Positions 15,420 through 22,339 of a stretch of 26,922 nt of DNA are shown here, one piece after another (position 1 is the first letter of the stretch; each line of letters starts with the position of its first letter). Made by a program: the position numbers and the translations under genes. Source of the DNA: a virus; IMG/VR virus record IMGVR_UViG_3300032223_002123, positions 1-26,922 of that record; one strand, 5' to 3'. The notes under the pieces were generated by a model that was not told where the DNA came from, ran no database searches, and saw nothing but the letters and a program-made list of their open reading frames with translations.

Positions 15420-15435
15420 GACTCCCGCGCTACAG
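15418..15435 (+). promoter_or_regulatory. late start-associated motif, copy 3
   Basis: TTGACTCCCGCGCTA (15418-15432) is identical to the other copies over 15 bp, then diverges (CAG instead of TTT). It is fused to the T-tract of the preceding terminator, and ATG 15437 lies exactly 19 nt from the first T. A terminator followed at once by this motif is the best single argument that it restarts transcription. Confidence 0.65.
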
Positions 15436-15436
15436 T

Positions 15437-15778
15437 ATGAGCTTCACCGAGGAATGGGCCGCCGACGCCGCCGAGATTCTCGCCGAGATTCCGAAGGCCG
15501 TCACCGTCCGCAGGAACCTCTCGGGCACGCCGACTTCGTTCAATGTCCTGATGGGACCGCCGATGGTGCAGCAGGACCTCGAAACGGGCGGCTTCCTCAA
15601 CGCCGCGTCTTACGACGTGAAATTCCTTCGGGCCGACACCGTCGCCCACCCCGGCGTCGTGATTTACGGAAACCTCGTCGCCTACAACGGGCAGGATTAC
15701 CGCATCGTCGCGATTAACGACCGCCCGCCGAGCGCCTGGGTAATCGTGAAGGTCGTGAGCTCCGCGGGTCCTGCCTGA
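15437..15778 (+). CDS. head-tail connector (FII-like)
   Basis: A 113-aa protein directly after the capsid operon's terminator. A helical N-terminus (FTEEWAADAAEILAEIPKAV) precedes a beta-rich body (SYDVKFLRADTVAHPGVVIY, GQDYRIVAINDRPPSAWVIV). Size, beta-sandwich pattern and position match lambda gpFII and other head-tail attachment proteins that form the interface to the tail. There are only 4 nt between the motif core and the ATG and no SD. Its stop overlaps the next start (TGATG). Confidence 0.65.
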   Translation: MSFTEEWAADAAEILAEIPKAVTVRRNLSGTPTSFNVLMGPPMVQQDLETGGFLNAASYDVKFLRADTVAHPGVVIYGNLVAYNGQDYRIVAINDRPPSAWVIVKVVSSAGPA

Positions 15779-16680
15779 TGGCCCTAAAGAATCAAAAAGG
15801 GGTTCAGGTCGACGCCCGAGGCCTCGAGGCCCATCTTAACGATTTCGCAATCGTGATGGGGCGTAGCCTTTCCGAGGTAGTCCAGCAGCAGGCCGGGCTA
15901 TTCTGTACCGATATGCTCAAGTATTCCCGCCCCTTCGACGGGAAGGTGCCCGGCGCCGGGCTTACCCCTGGGGCAAAGCAGCACGGGATGGAAAACGTCA
16001 ATAACTCCCTGCTTAAGGTATTTCGCCCCATCGCCTACGCGACGGGCTCCCAGATTGCCAACCTTGACCGCTACGACGTGTTTAAACGGTACCAGGAGGC
16101 CAAGGGAGGCACGGGTAGGGGTAAGGCCCTCAAGATGCGCTGGACGGCCTTTAAAGCCAAGTACGGCAACGGGAACGCGGCACTCCCGTTCGTCGAGTCA
16201 GGCGATACCGCCACGATGGCCCGGATTCACGCCGGGCTGCGCGACGACGGCGGGCACGGCGGGCTTAAGCGCTCGGCCCAAGACTCTAAAGAGCCTTTCG
16301 CCCTCGTCGCCGACGATAAGACGATGAAGGCTTATATCCTGCAGAAGCAAAAAGATGTCGGTATGCTTAAATCGGCCTATTGGCACGCCGCCAAGCTGAT
16401 CAGGTCAAAGGTCGCGGGCGGCAGCTGGGTACAGCACCCCGAGGGCGCCGCCCAAGCTATCGCCGTCGACCATCTTATGCAGGCCGCCAAGCCCGAGGTA
16501 ACCGTCGGCAACAAGATCGGCGGCAAGGCGGGTAATGACCGTTTCGTCCAGCTCGCGATTAATCACCGGGCCTTTGCTATGCGCAACGCGATGCTGCGCG
16601 AAATGAACAAACAGAAACTGTCGGCCTGGGAGAAATCCGCGGCGGTCCTTAATTCTTACCAATATTTCCAAGCCTCCTAA
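15778..16680 (+). CDS. minor tail / connector protein (Z-like position)
   Basis: A 300-aa basic, helical protein between the FII-like and U-like genes, the place of lambda gpZ and HK97 gp10-type tail completion proteins. The N-terminal helix (ARGLEAHLNDFAIVMGRSLS) and the RPFDGKVPGAGLTPGAKQHG segment fit such neck proteins. It is rich in Lys/Arg with no membrane segments. The function (tail completion, joining to the neck) is inferred from gene order and composition. The start overlaps the preceding stop. Confidence 0.55.
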   Translation: MALKNQKGVQVDARGLEAHLNDFAIVMGRSLSEVVQQQAGLFCTDMLKYSRPFDGKVPGAGLTPGAKQHGMENVNNSLLKVFRPIAYATGSQIANLDRYDVFKRYQEAKGGTGRGKALKMRWTAFKAKYGNGNAALPFVESGDTATMARIHAGLRDDGGHGGLKRSAQDSKEPFALVADDKTMKAYILQKQKDVGMLKSAYWHAAKLIRSKVAGGSWVQHPEGAAQAIAVDHLMQAAKPEVTVGNKIGGKAGNDRFVQLAINHRAFAMRNAMLREMNKQKLSAWEKSAAVLNSYQYFQAS

Positions 16681-16684
16681 ACCT

Positions 16685-17194
16685 ATGGTCCTTAACAATC
16701 CCGACCTCCCCCCCGTTTTCCTCGGGCATTATAGCATCAATACGATTGTCGAGCTGAACCTCGCCGCCTGGTTCAATACCTACGGCCCGGATATGCTTCC
16801 CGGCGTGCAGATCAACGTCGGTCAGGGTACCGACCTGCGCTCCCTCCCCGTCGTCATTCTTTCCTCGGAAAGCGCTCACGGGCACCCCGACCTCGGCGCG
16901 GCCCCCTTGGGTAACTTCGAGGTTACGGTGCGCCTGTATGTCTATTCCTCGGGCGACGACGAGCTCGCGGGCAATCCCGCCCAGGCCCTCGAGCTGCATC
17001 GGCAGCGAATCATTAACACCGAGTCGATTATGACCTCGGTCGACGGCCTCAAGGCCGCCTGGACTAACGGCGAGCTGTATGCCTGCTGGTTTGTCTCTAA
17101 CGAGGTCGTCACCGCCGAGCGCCGTCTCGGTAATGTCCTGACGTATAACCTGGTCGCCCGTTACCCCGAGGGCATCGTTCCCCCCGGCCCCTGA
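16685..17194 (+). CDS. tail terminator (U-like)
   Basis: A 169-aa alpha/beta protein. Features of tail terminator proteins include an early helix (INTIVELNLAAWFNTYG), a beta-strand pair (FEVTVRLYVYSSG), a helix with LELHRQRIINTESIM, and a late strand (LTYNLVARYPEG). Such proteins cap the growing tail tube as a hexamer. The position before the tube gene and after the Z-like gene agrees. The start is CCTATG, 4 nt after the preceding stop. Confidence 0.6.
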   Translation: MVLNNPDLPPVFLGHYSINTIVELNLAAWFNTYGPDMLPGVQINVGQGTDLRSLPVVILSSESAHGHPDLGAAPLGNFEVTVRLYVYSSGDDELAGNPAQALELHRQRIINTESIMTSVDGLKAAWTNGELYACWFVSNEVVTAERRLGNVLTYNLVARYPEGIVPPGP

Positions 17195-17200
17195 GGTCCC

Positions 17201-17218
17201 TTGACTCCCGCGCTATTT
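17201..17218 (+). promoter_or_regulatory. late start-associated motif, copy 4
   Basis: TTGACTCCCGCGCTATTT begins 6 nt after the tail terminator stop and ends 16 nt before the tail tube ATG (17235). It is followed by CAAA as in copy 2. It would allow the highly expressed tube gene its own transcript. Confidence 0.6.
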
Positions 17219-17234
17219 CAAAGACTAACCCGCT

Positions 17235-17582
17235 ATGGCATCCCTTCCTCAGACTTTCGGAACCCCTCACGTTTGGGCCCTCTACGGCGAAAAGGATTTC
17301 GTCACCCTTCAGTCAGACGACTTCGATTTTAAGCCCGCCCTCGACGTCGAAGTTATGAACGAAACGGGCGTCGTCGTGACCGACCGTATCGACGACCTGC
17401 GTACCGAATGGACCCTTTCCGGCGTCCTGAAGCCCACGGGCACCCGCCCGGCTGTCGGCGACGTGATCGAATACAATTCCGTCAAGGGCATTGTTAAAGA
17501 TATTTCCGACGTCGGCGCTAATAATCAGTTCCGCAAGTTCACCGCGAAAATGACCACTTACCAGGGCATCACGCTCTCGTAA
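17235..17582 (+). CDS. putative major tail tube protein
   Basis: A 115-aa beta-rich protein (FVTLQSDDFDFKPALDVEV, RTEWTLSGVLKPTG, GDVIEYNSVKGIVKDIS, FRKFTAKMTTYQGITLS). The position between tail terminator and chaperone/tape measure is that of lambda gpV, but the protein is smaller than most tube proteins. It has its own copy of the late motif upstream, as expected for a highly expressed structural gene. A minor tube or tail-tip protein is the alternative. The start is GCTATG without SD. Confidence 0.5.
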   Translation: MASLPQTFGTPHVWALYGEKDFVTLQSDDFDFKPALDVEVMNETGVVVTDRIDDLRTEWTLSGVLKPTGTRPAVGDVIEYNSVKGIVKDISDVGANNQFRKFTAKMTTYQGITLS

Positions 17583-17602
17583 TTGGTCACCGCCTCGCCG
17601 CC

Positions 17603-18184
17603 GTGTCGATTCGGTGGAACCAGGCAGCCACGATGCTCCCGCCGACCCTCAAGGTCTGCGGGCGCACTCTTTTACCCTTCTGCATCAGGCACCGCGTCGC
17701 CCTCGAGGCTATCCGTTCCCCGATCATCACGCCCGAGAAACCTATTACGGTTTCCGATGTGATGTTCGCGGCCCGGGTGCTTTCGACGTACGACCTTAAG
17801 GACACCCGCAAGCCCTCGACGCTGCGCGAGAAGGCCCTCGCCGCCTGGTACACCCTAAGGCCGGACAAGCTCGCCGCAGAGGTCCTTGCCTTGCGAATCT
17901 ATTTCGACGCGCAATCCCTTTGGCCCCGTTTCTGGGAAAAGGAAGAAAAGGCGAATTCGGGCGGCATCCCTTGGCAACTTACGATCATCGCCGGGCTTGC
18001 CCGTAACGGAATCCCGCTTGAGCAGGCCTGGACGATGCCCGAATCCGAGGCTGTCTGGCTTTATATCGCGAATTGCAAAGCCGAAGGGTCGAAGATTGAT
18101 TTGATTACCGACGAGGAATTCGAGGCTATGGAACGTGAAAAGGCCTCGAACCCCGAACCCGAAACCAAAAACACCCGCAACTAA
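17603..18184 (+). CDS. putative tail assembly chaperone (position-based)
   Basis: A 193-aa protein between the tail tube and tape measure genes, the place of lambda G/GT chaperones. Helical segments include VSDVMFAARVLSTYDLKDTR, KALAAWYTLRPDKLAAEVLA, and the PWQLTIIAGLARNGIPLEQA helix with a MPESEAVWLYIANC motif. The C-terminus is acidic and disordered (EREKASNPEPETKNTRN). Two starts are possible: GTG 17603 (used here) and ATG 17633, which would give MLPPTLKVCG. I see no convincing slippery heptamer plus downstream frame, so no G/GT frameshift is called. The stop overlaps the tape measure start. Confidence 0.5.
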   Translation: MSIRWNQAATMLPPTLKVCGRTLLPFCIRHRVALEAIRSPIITPEKPITVSDVMFAARVLSTYDLKDTRKPSTLREKALAAWYTLRPDKLAAEVLALRIYFDAQSLWPRFWEKEEKANSGGIPWQLTIIAGLARNGIPLEQAWTMPESEAVWLYIANCKAEGSKIDLITDEEFEAMEREKASNPEPETKNTRN

Positions 18185-19392
18185 TGGCTGACGACGTAAA
18201 AGTTAAATTCGGCGGCGACTTCTCGGATATCGCGAAGGGCGCCGGGGCCGCCGCTAAGCACGCGGGCAATATGCTCGAGACGTCGGTTACCAATTACGCG
18301 ACCGGGCTCGCCGGATCAATCGGATCGATGTTCACCCTCGAAAGCATCGTCGAAAAGATTCAGGAAGGTTTTAAAGGGGCCGCCGAATATTTCAAGGAAG
18401 TTTCCCGGGGCATCAAGACGTCGGGCGTCAACGCCGAGGAATTCCAGAAGATTATTGAAATGGGCAAGCCTGTCGGCGTCACCGATATCGGCACGATTAG
18501 CAAAGGCCTTGGAATCTTCGAGAAAAGCATCAGCTCGGCCTCTAAGGGAGCGGAATCTTATCGCAAGGTACTGCGCGAGCTTGGTTACTCTAACGAGGAA
18601 ATCTCGTCGGGCTCCATCACGGCATCTTCGGCGCTTCAGGCTTTGGCGAAACAATGGGAAAACCCTGCGCTCCGTAAGAATGTCGCCTCGAATATCGGGG
18701 TGCTTTTCGGAGGTAAATCCGGCAAGGAATTCAAGCCGATCGTGCAGGCGGGTTCCGCTTACATCAATCAACAGCTGCGTGACGCGAAGGTTTATTCCCA
18801 GGCTCAGATTGAGATTACCGACGCAGCCGAACGAGACGATGCCCGCCGATCTGGTCGAACCAAGAAGTTTTTCAAGAGCGCCGAGATGCGCCTGGATTAC
18901 GAGAAAACCCTCGGCGTTATGACCGGGGCGATGGCTGAGACTCAAAACGCTTTTGAAAAGGCAGGCAAAAAGGACATTTCGCAGACCTCTACGGAATTCC
19001 TCGACGCGTATATCGAAAACCTGAAGGGAAAAGGCGTCACCCTTCGCGCTACCCTCGAGATTATCCGTTCCCTTACGGAAGGCGGCGAATATTCGCACGC
19101 AGCCGAACGCAAATCGATTGATTTCCGAAAGAATATTATGGGCGCCCTTGGGAAGTACGGCGCCAAGCTGATGCAGGAACAGATTCCCGATATCGAGGAA
19201 GCAAACCCTGGTCGCATCGCCCTCACGGCCTCGTCGATTCAGGCGATCGGCGGCGGCGACATTAACTCCGTATTGGCCGCTTCTTATCAGGCCGATATGC
19301 TCGACGCGACGCGCCAGGTCGCCGAGAATACCCGCAAGATGGCTGAACAGACCTCGCCCGGCGCCGAAGCCCCTGCCAAGGCAGGCCGATAA
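18184..19392 (+). CDS. tape measure protein (short)
   Basis: A 402-aa Ala/Gly/Lys-rich helical protein following the chaperone-position gene. It contains long helices (SIVEKIQEGFKGAAEYFKEV, DARRSGRTKKFFKSAEMRLD), a Gly/Ala hydrophobic patch near residues 35-50 (TGLAGSIGSMFTLESIV), and a C-terminal helix (DMLDATRQVAENTRKMAEQT) ending in a disordered tail. Tape measures set tail length at roughly 0.15 nm per residue, so about 60 nm would be predicted. That is short for a siphovirus. A minor tail protein is an alternative. The start overlaps the preceding stop (TAATG). Confidence 0.6.
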   Translation: MADDVKVKFGGDFSDIAKGAGAAAKHAGNMLETSVTNYATGLAGSIGSMFTLESIVEKIQEGFKGAAEYFKEVSRGIKTSGVNAEEFQKIIEMGKPVGVTDIGTISKGLGIFEKSISSASKGAESYRKVLRELGYSNEEISSGSITASSALQALAKQWENPALRKNVASNIGVLFGGKSGKEFKPIVQAGSAYINQQLRDAKVYSQAQIEITDAAERDDARRSGRTKKFFKSAEMRLDYEKTLGVMTGAMAETQNAFEKAGKKDISQTSTEFLDAYIENLKGKGVTLRATLEIIRSLTEGGEYSHAAERKSIDFRKNIMGALGKYGAKLMQEQIPDIEEANPGRIALTASSIQAIGGGDINSVLAASYQADMLDATRQVAENTRKMAEQTSPGAEAPAKAGR

Positions 19393-19395
19393 CTT

Positions 19396-20277
19396 ATGCC
19401 CACCTCCTCCCCCACCCGAAAAGATTTCGGCGATAACCTCGTCGGCCTCGGAGGCCTGCGCCAGCCCTCCGGCACGATCGAAATCGACGCGTACGGCGTC
19501 GCCCAGGCTCAGCTTACCTTCGCCCTTGATTCGTCGAATACGAACATCGCGACGAACATCGAGCATTTCAAGCTCGGCGTGCTGCACCCCGATTCAATCG
19601 ACCTCGGGTTTAACCTCTGGTCCTATCGTTACCACATCACGAGCGCCAAGGGCGGCGTTTCTATGATCACGGTCGATTACCTCGGCATCGCCCGGGAAAG
19701 CGGTCATAGCGACTCCCAGATTCACGGCGTGATCAACACGACGGCGCAGCCTATCGAGACTCATCCTAACTTCACGGTCAAACCGACCGATTCGGGTTAC
19801 GAAAACGGACCCCTCGCCGGATATTCCGACGACGTGACCAGCCAGAAGAATAACGCTATGTGGGGCGACGAGGACGCCCAGGGCAACCGACCTTTCCGCG
19901 GTTTCGGCATCACCAAGAAGGATCAGGAGATTAACAAGAAGGCCGGGATTCGTCAGTATCTGCGCTGTATGCAGACTATCCGCGGCGTTATGTTCTTCTC
20001 CGGGTCAGAGGCTACGAATACCGTCAAGCTGCTATGCGAGAACGTCGGTTGTTATATGAACAACCTCGACACGCAGACCCTCGCCCAGCCGAACAACATT
20101 TACCCGCAGATCGTTAACGGGCAATTCTGGCTGATGACCGCGGCTAACGTCGAATGTATCGGCACCCCGACGTCCTCGGGCCATTTCGCGGCGTTGAAGG
20201 TCACCTATGACCTGATGCACGGTGGCGAAGATGGCTGGGATAAGGATATCTACCTCGAAGGCCCCTCGATCTTCTAA
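19396..20277 (+). CDS. tail-tip / baseplate-like structural protein, 293 aa
   Basis: Beta-rich protein directly downstream of the tape measure, where distal tail and hub proteins are usually encoded. It contains a repeated strand pattern (TIEIDAYGVAQAQLTFALDS, HFKLGVLHPDSIDLGFNLWS) and an aromatic C-terminus (FAALKVTYDLMHGGEDGWDK). No enzymatic motif is visible. The specific family is unrecognised; a structural role is inferred from context. The start is CTTATG, 3 nt after the preceding stop. Confidence 0.5.
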   Translation: MPTSSPTRKDFGDNLVGLGGLRQPSGTIEIDAYGVAQAQLTFALDSSNTNIATNIEHFKLGVLHPDSIDLGFNLWSYRYHITSAKGGVSMITVDYLGIARESGHSDSQIHGVINTTAQPIETHPNFTVKPTDSGYENGPLAGYSDDVTSQKNNAMWGDEDAQGNRPFRGFGITKKDQEINKKAGIRQYLRCMQTIRGVMFFSGSEATNTVKLLCENVGCYMNNLDTQTLAQPNNIYPQIVNGQFWLMTAANVECIGTPTSSGHFAALKVTYDLMHGGEDGWDKDIYLEGPSIF

Positions 20278-20281
20278 GGCC

Positions 20282-20944
20282 GTGCTACGCGACTCTGGCA
20301 TTTCCGGGCAACCCTCTCGGTTCAATGAGCGCTTCAAGGCCGGGGCCCCTATCTCGGCCCAGGACCTTAACGCCCTGGCGGCGGGCATCACGGCGACGAC
20401 CCCTCAGTTTTACCTCGGGGAAGGCCCGCAGATTTCTCTCGGCTCCGGCGGGGTGCAGATCGTCGATAACCGCGATATCGGCATTTCCAAGCCGACCCCC
20501 TGGAAGCCCCGCGACAACGGCGACGGCAGCTTTTGGATGTACCCGGGCACGGTCAACTCCCTGATCCCGTGCATCGGCGACCCTGGGATTGAAAACCTGC
20601 TTACGTTCAAGGGAACCCCGAAACCGTACGAAACCTATTCGTTCAATTCGGCGGGCGACTGTTATATCTACCTTCAATGCGCCATCGGTTCGGGCACGCC
20701 GCCCCAATGGCCCGAGGTCGACCCGACGAACGTCAATTACCCGACTATCTACGCGTTCGACTCCCCGCAGACCGACGACGATACGTACGGCTTTATCTTG
20801 CTCGCCCTGGCGCAGAAGGACCCGGCCTCGACGGCGACGAATCCCCCCGTCACCTTTACGCAATTCGTCTTTAATTCCCTCTGGACCGAGCGGCACAAGT
20901 ATTCGCAGCCTAATTCGGCCCTGTATTACTTCTACCGGGTATGA
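20282..20944 (+). CDS. tail structural protein, 220 aa
   Basis: Unknown tail protein rich in Pro, Gly, Thr and aromatic residues (KPTPWKPRDNGDGSFWMYPG, SAGDCYIYLQCAIGSGTPPQ). A motif near the N-terminus, FKAGAPISAQDLNALAAGI, resembles the start of small tail-fibre or tip proteins. I chose GTG 20282, which lies 4 nt after the previous stop. The longer GTG 20222 would overlap the upstream gene by 56 nt. The stop overlaps the next ATG by 4 nt (ATGA). Confidence 0.5.
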   Translation: MLRDSGISGQPSRFNERFKAGAPISAQDLNALAAGITATTPQFYLGEGPQISLGSGGVQIVDNRDIGISKPTPWKPRDNGDGSFWMYPGTVNSLIPCIGDPGIENLLTFKGTPKPYETYSFNSAGDCYIYLQCAIGSGTPPQWPEVDPTNVNYPTIYAFDSPQTDDDTYGFILLALAQKDPASTATNPPVTFTQFVFNSLWTERHKYSQPNSALYYFYRV

Positions 20945-21978
20945 TCGACAGCGGAACCTTCCCCGCTTGTCTGCGTAAGGCTAATTACTTCTACGCGCCG
21001 AGCTTCCCGAACCCGACGCCGGACCCGAGCGCCGACCCGCCCATCGTCGCGGACCTTCCGATTATATCCGTGCTCGGGTATTACGTCGTCGGCGCAGGGT
21101 CTGGTTCGTTCACGATTGCGAGCTCGGGGTCGGTGACCTTCAATGTCCCCCTGACCCCTCCCGACACGTTCAAGGTCGGCTGGCCCGTGATCGCGTACGG
21201 CGGCAGCACGTTCGGCCCGACGGCCCAATGGGTCCTTGCCCGGATTACCGACGTCAATACCTCGGCGAATACCCTTACCCTGGACGTCTATGATTCCAAG
21301 GGGTCAGGCACCTATGCGGATTGGTACATTGTGCCCCAATTCGCCGCGGGCGCTTGGAATTACATCCAAAACGAGAATTATTCCGCGTACGATACCCCGG
21401 TGCGATGGTCGACGAACGGCGGCAGCATCGGTATCAATTTCCCGTCTAACGCTACGAGCACCAATTACGTCACGATTAACACCCCGACGCATAAGGTAGG
21501 TTATACCGAAATAAATTTCAAGATGAGCATCTCGGTCGTCGAATCCGAATATGAATATCATCGGCCCTATGTCGGAAAGACCCTTAACGCCAAGCGCACG
21601 CTGACGACGACGGTCAGGTCGTACGCTTATCCAGGGCCTGAGGTAGTCACGACAAGCTCGGTCGATATCTCGCAAACCTATGCCTTCGGCGACGGCGATT
21701 TTAGTACCTTACATCCGGGTTATGTCGCCGGGGATCCCGCGGTATATGATTCGGCGACGGGCTATATCGTGAGCTACCCGACCCCGAGCAGCTGCACGAC
21801 GCAAAACCTTTCGGCCTCGGATAGCACGTATAACTCATACGAATACGACGATACCTATTCGACGCTTGAGCCTGGCGGTCCGCTCGTCCTTACAGCGTAC
21901 GTCCGAACATCGCGGGCTTTTACGAGCGACGTGACGTATTCGACCCCCTCGCCGACGAGCTTCTTCTGGCCCGGCTAA
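20941..21978 (+). CDS. Ser/Thr/Tyr-rich tail structural protein, 345 aa
   Basis: A beta-rich protein dominated by Ser, Thr, Tyr, Gly and Pro, with a strand-turn pattern (SGSFTIASSGSVTFNVPLTP, NTSANTLTLDVYDSKGSG). It resembles central tail tip or fibre-adaptor proteins. The segment ending IVPQFAAGAWNYIQ may be a conserved junction. There is no enzymatic motif and the exact family is unrecognised. It overlaps the preceding gene by 4 nt. A late motif copy starts 15 nt after its stop, so it is the last gene of this transcription block. Confidence 0.5.
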   Translation: MIDSGTFPACLRKANYFYAPSFPNPTPDPSADPPIVADLPIISVLGYYVVGAGSGSFTIASSGSVTFNVPLTPPDTFKVGWPVIAYGGSTFGPTAQWVLARITDVNTSANTLTLDVYDSKGSGTYADWYIVPQFAAGAWNYIQNENYSAYDTPVRWSTNGGSIGINFPSNATSTNYVTINTPTHKVGYTEINFKMSISVVESEYEYHRPYVGKTLNAKRTLTTTVRSYAYPGPEVVTTSSVDISQTYAFGDGDFSTLHPGYVAGDPAVYDSATGYIVSYPTPSSCTTQNLSASDSTYNSYEYDDTYSTLEPGGPLVLTAYVRTSRAFTSDVTYSTPSPTSFFWPG

Positions 21979-21993
21979 GGCTTTCGGGCGGGT

Positions 21994-22011
21994 TTGACTC
22001 CCGCGCTATTT
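21994..22011 (+). promoter_or_regulatory. late start-associated motif, copy 5
   Basis: TTGACTCCCGCGCTATTT ends 1 nt before ATG 22013, which lies exactly 19 nt from the first T as in copies 1 and 3. A weak stem (GCCCG 21969-21973 with CGGGC 21985-21989) precedes it. With the ATG this close there is no room for an SD, so a transcript starting here would be leaderless or nearly so. Confidence 0.6.
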
Positions 22012-22012
22012 T

Positions 22013-22339
22013 ATGGCGGCACCGACTGTAACCTGGAAACGAGGGCAAACCTTTACGGCGACGGGGCCTTACGTGCCCGGAACGGGCGACCCTGCGGATT
22101 TGGCGGGCGTCACCGTGCAGGCCGAGGTTCAGGATCGTGCCCTTCGGCGCTGGCCCCTGACCGTCTCGGTCGGTTCCGATAACCTTACCGTCACCCTTTA
22201 CGCCGACCCTTCCGTTACCTCTCAATGGGACGTCGGCACGGCCTCAATCGATTTGCGCTGCACGTACGGCGGGGTCGTTTTCTCGACCACTACCGTCCGT
22301 TTCATCGTCGAGCCCGAGGTTACCCTTTCCAATGGCTAA
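22013..22339 (+). CDS. small beta-sandwich tail/baseplate protein, 108 aa
   Basis: A 108-aa beta protein with the pattern VTWKRGQTFTATG, a loop, a GVTVQAEVQDRALRRWPLTV strand pair, and DVGTASIDLRCTYGGVVFST near the C-terminus. Proteins of this shape are common next to tail fibre genes and form an Ig-like or baseplate adaptor domain. Its gene begins immediately at the late motif and overlaps the tail fibre start by 8 nt, so the two are co-translated. Function is inferred from neighbourhood. Confidence 0.6.
   Translation: MAAPTVTWKRGQTFTATGPYVPGTGDPADLAGVTVQAEVQDRALRRWPLTVSVGSDNLTVTLYADPSVTSQWDVGTASIDLRCTYGGVVFSTTTVRFIVEPEVTLSNG

Noticed and set aside
18150-18184. Programmed -1 frameshift (G/GT type) in the chaperone-position gene
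   Set aside because: AAAAAC occurs near the stop, but the heptamer does not fit X-XXY-YYZ in frame and no extension ORF follows.
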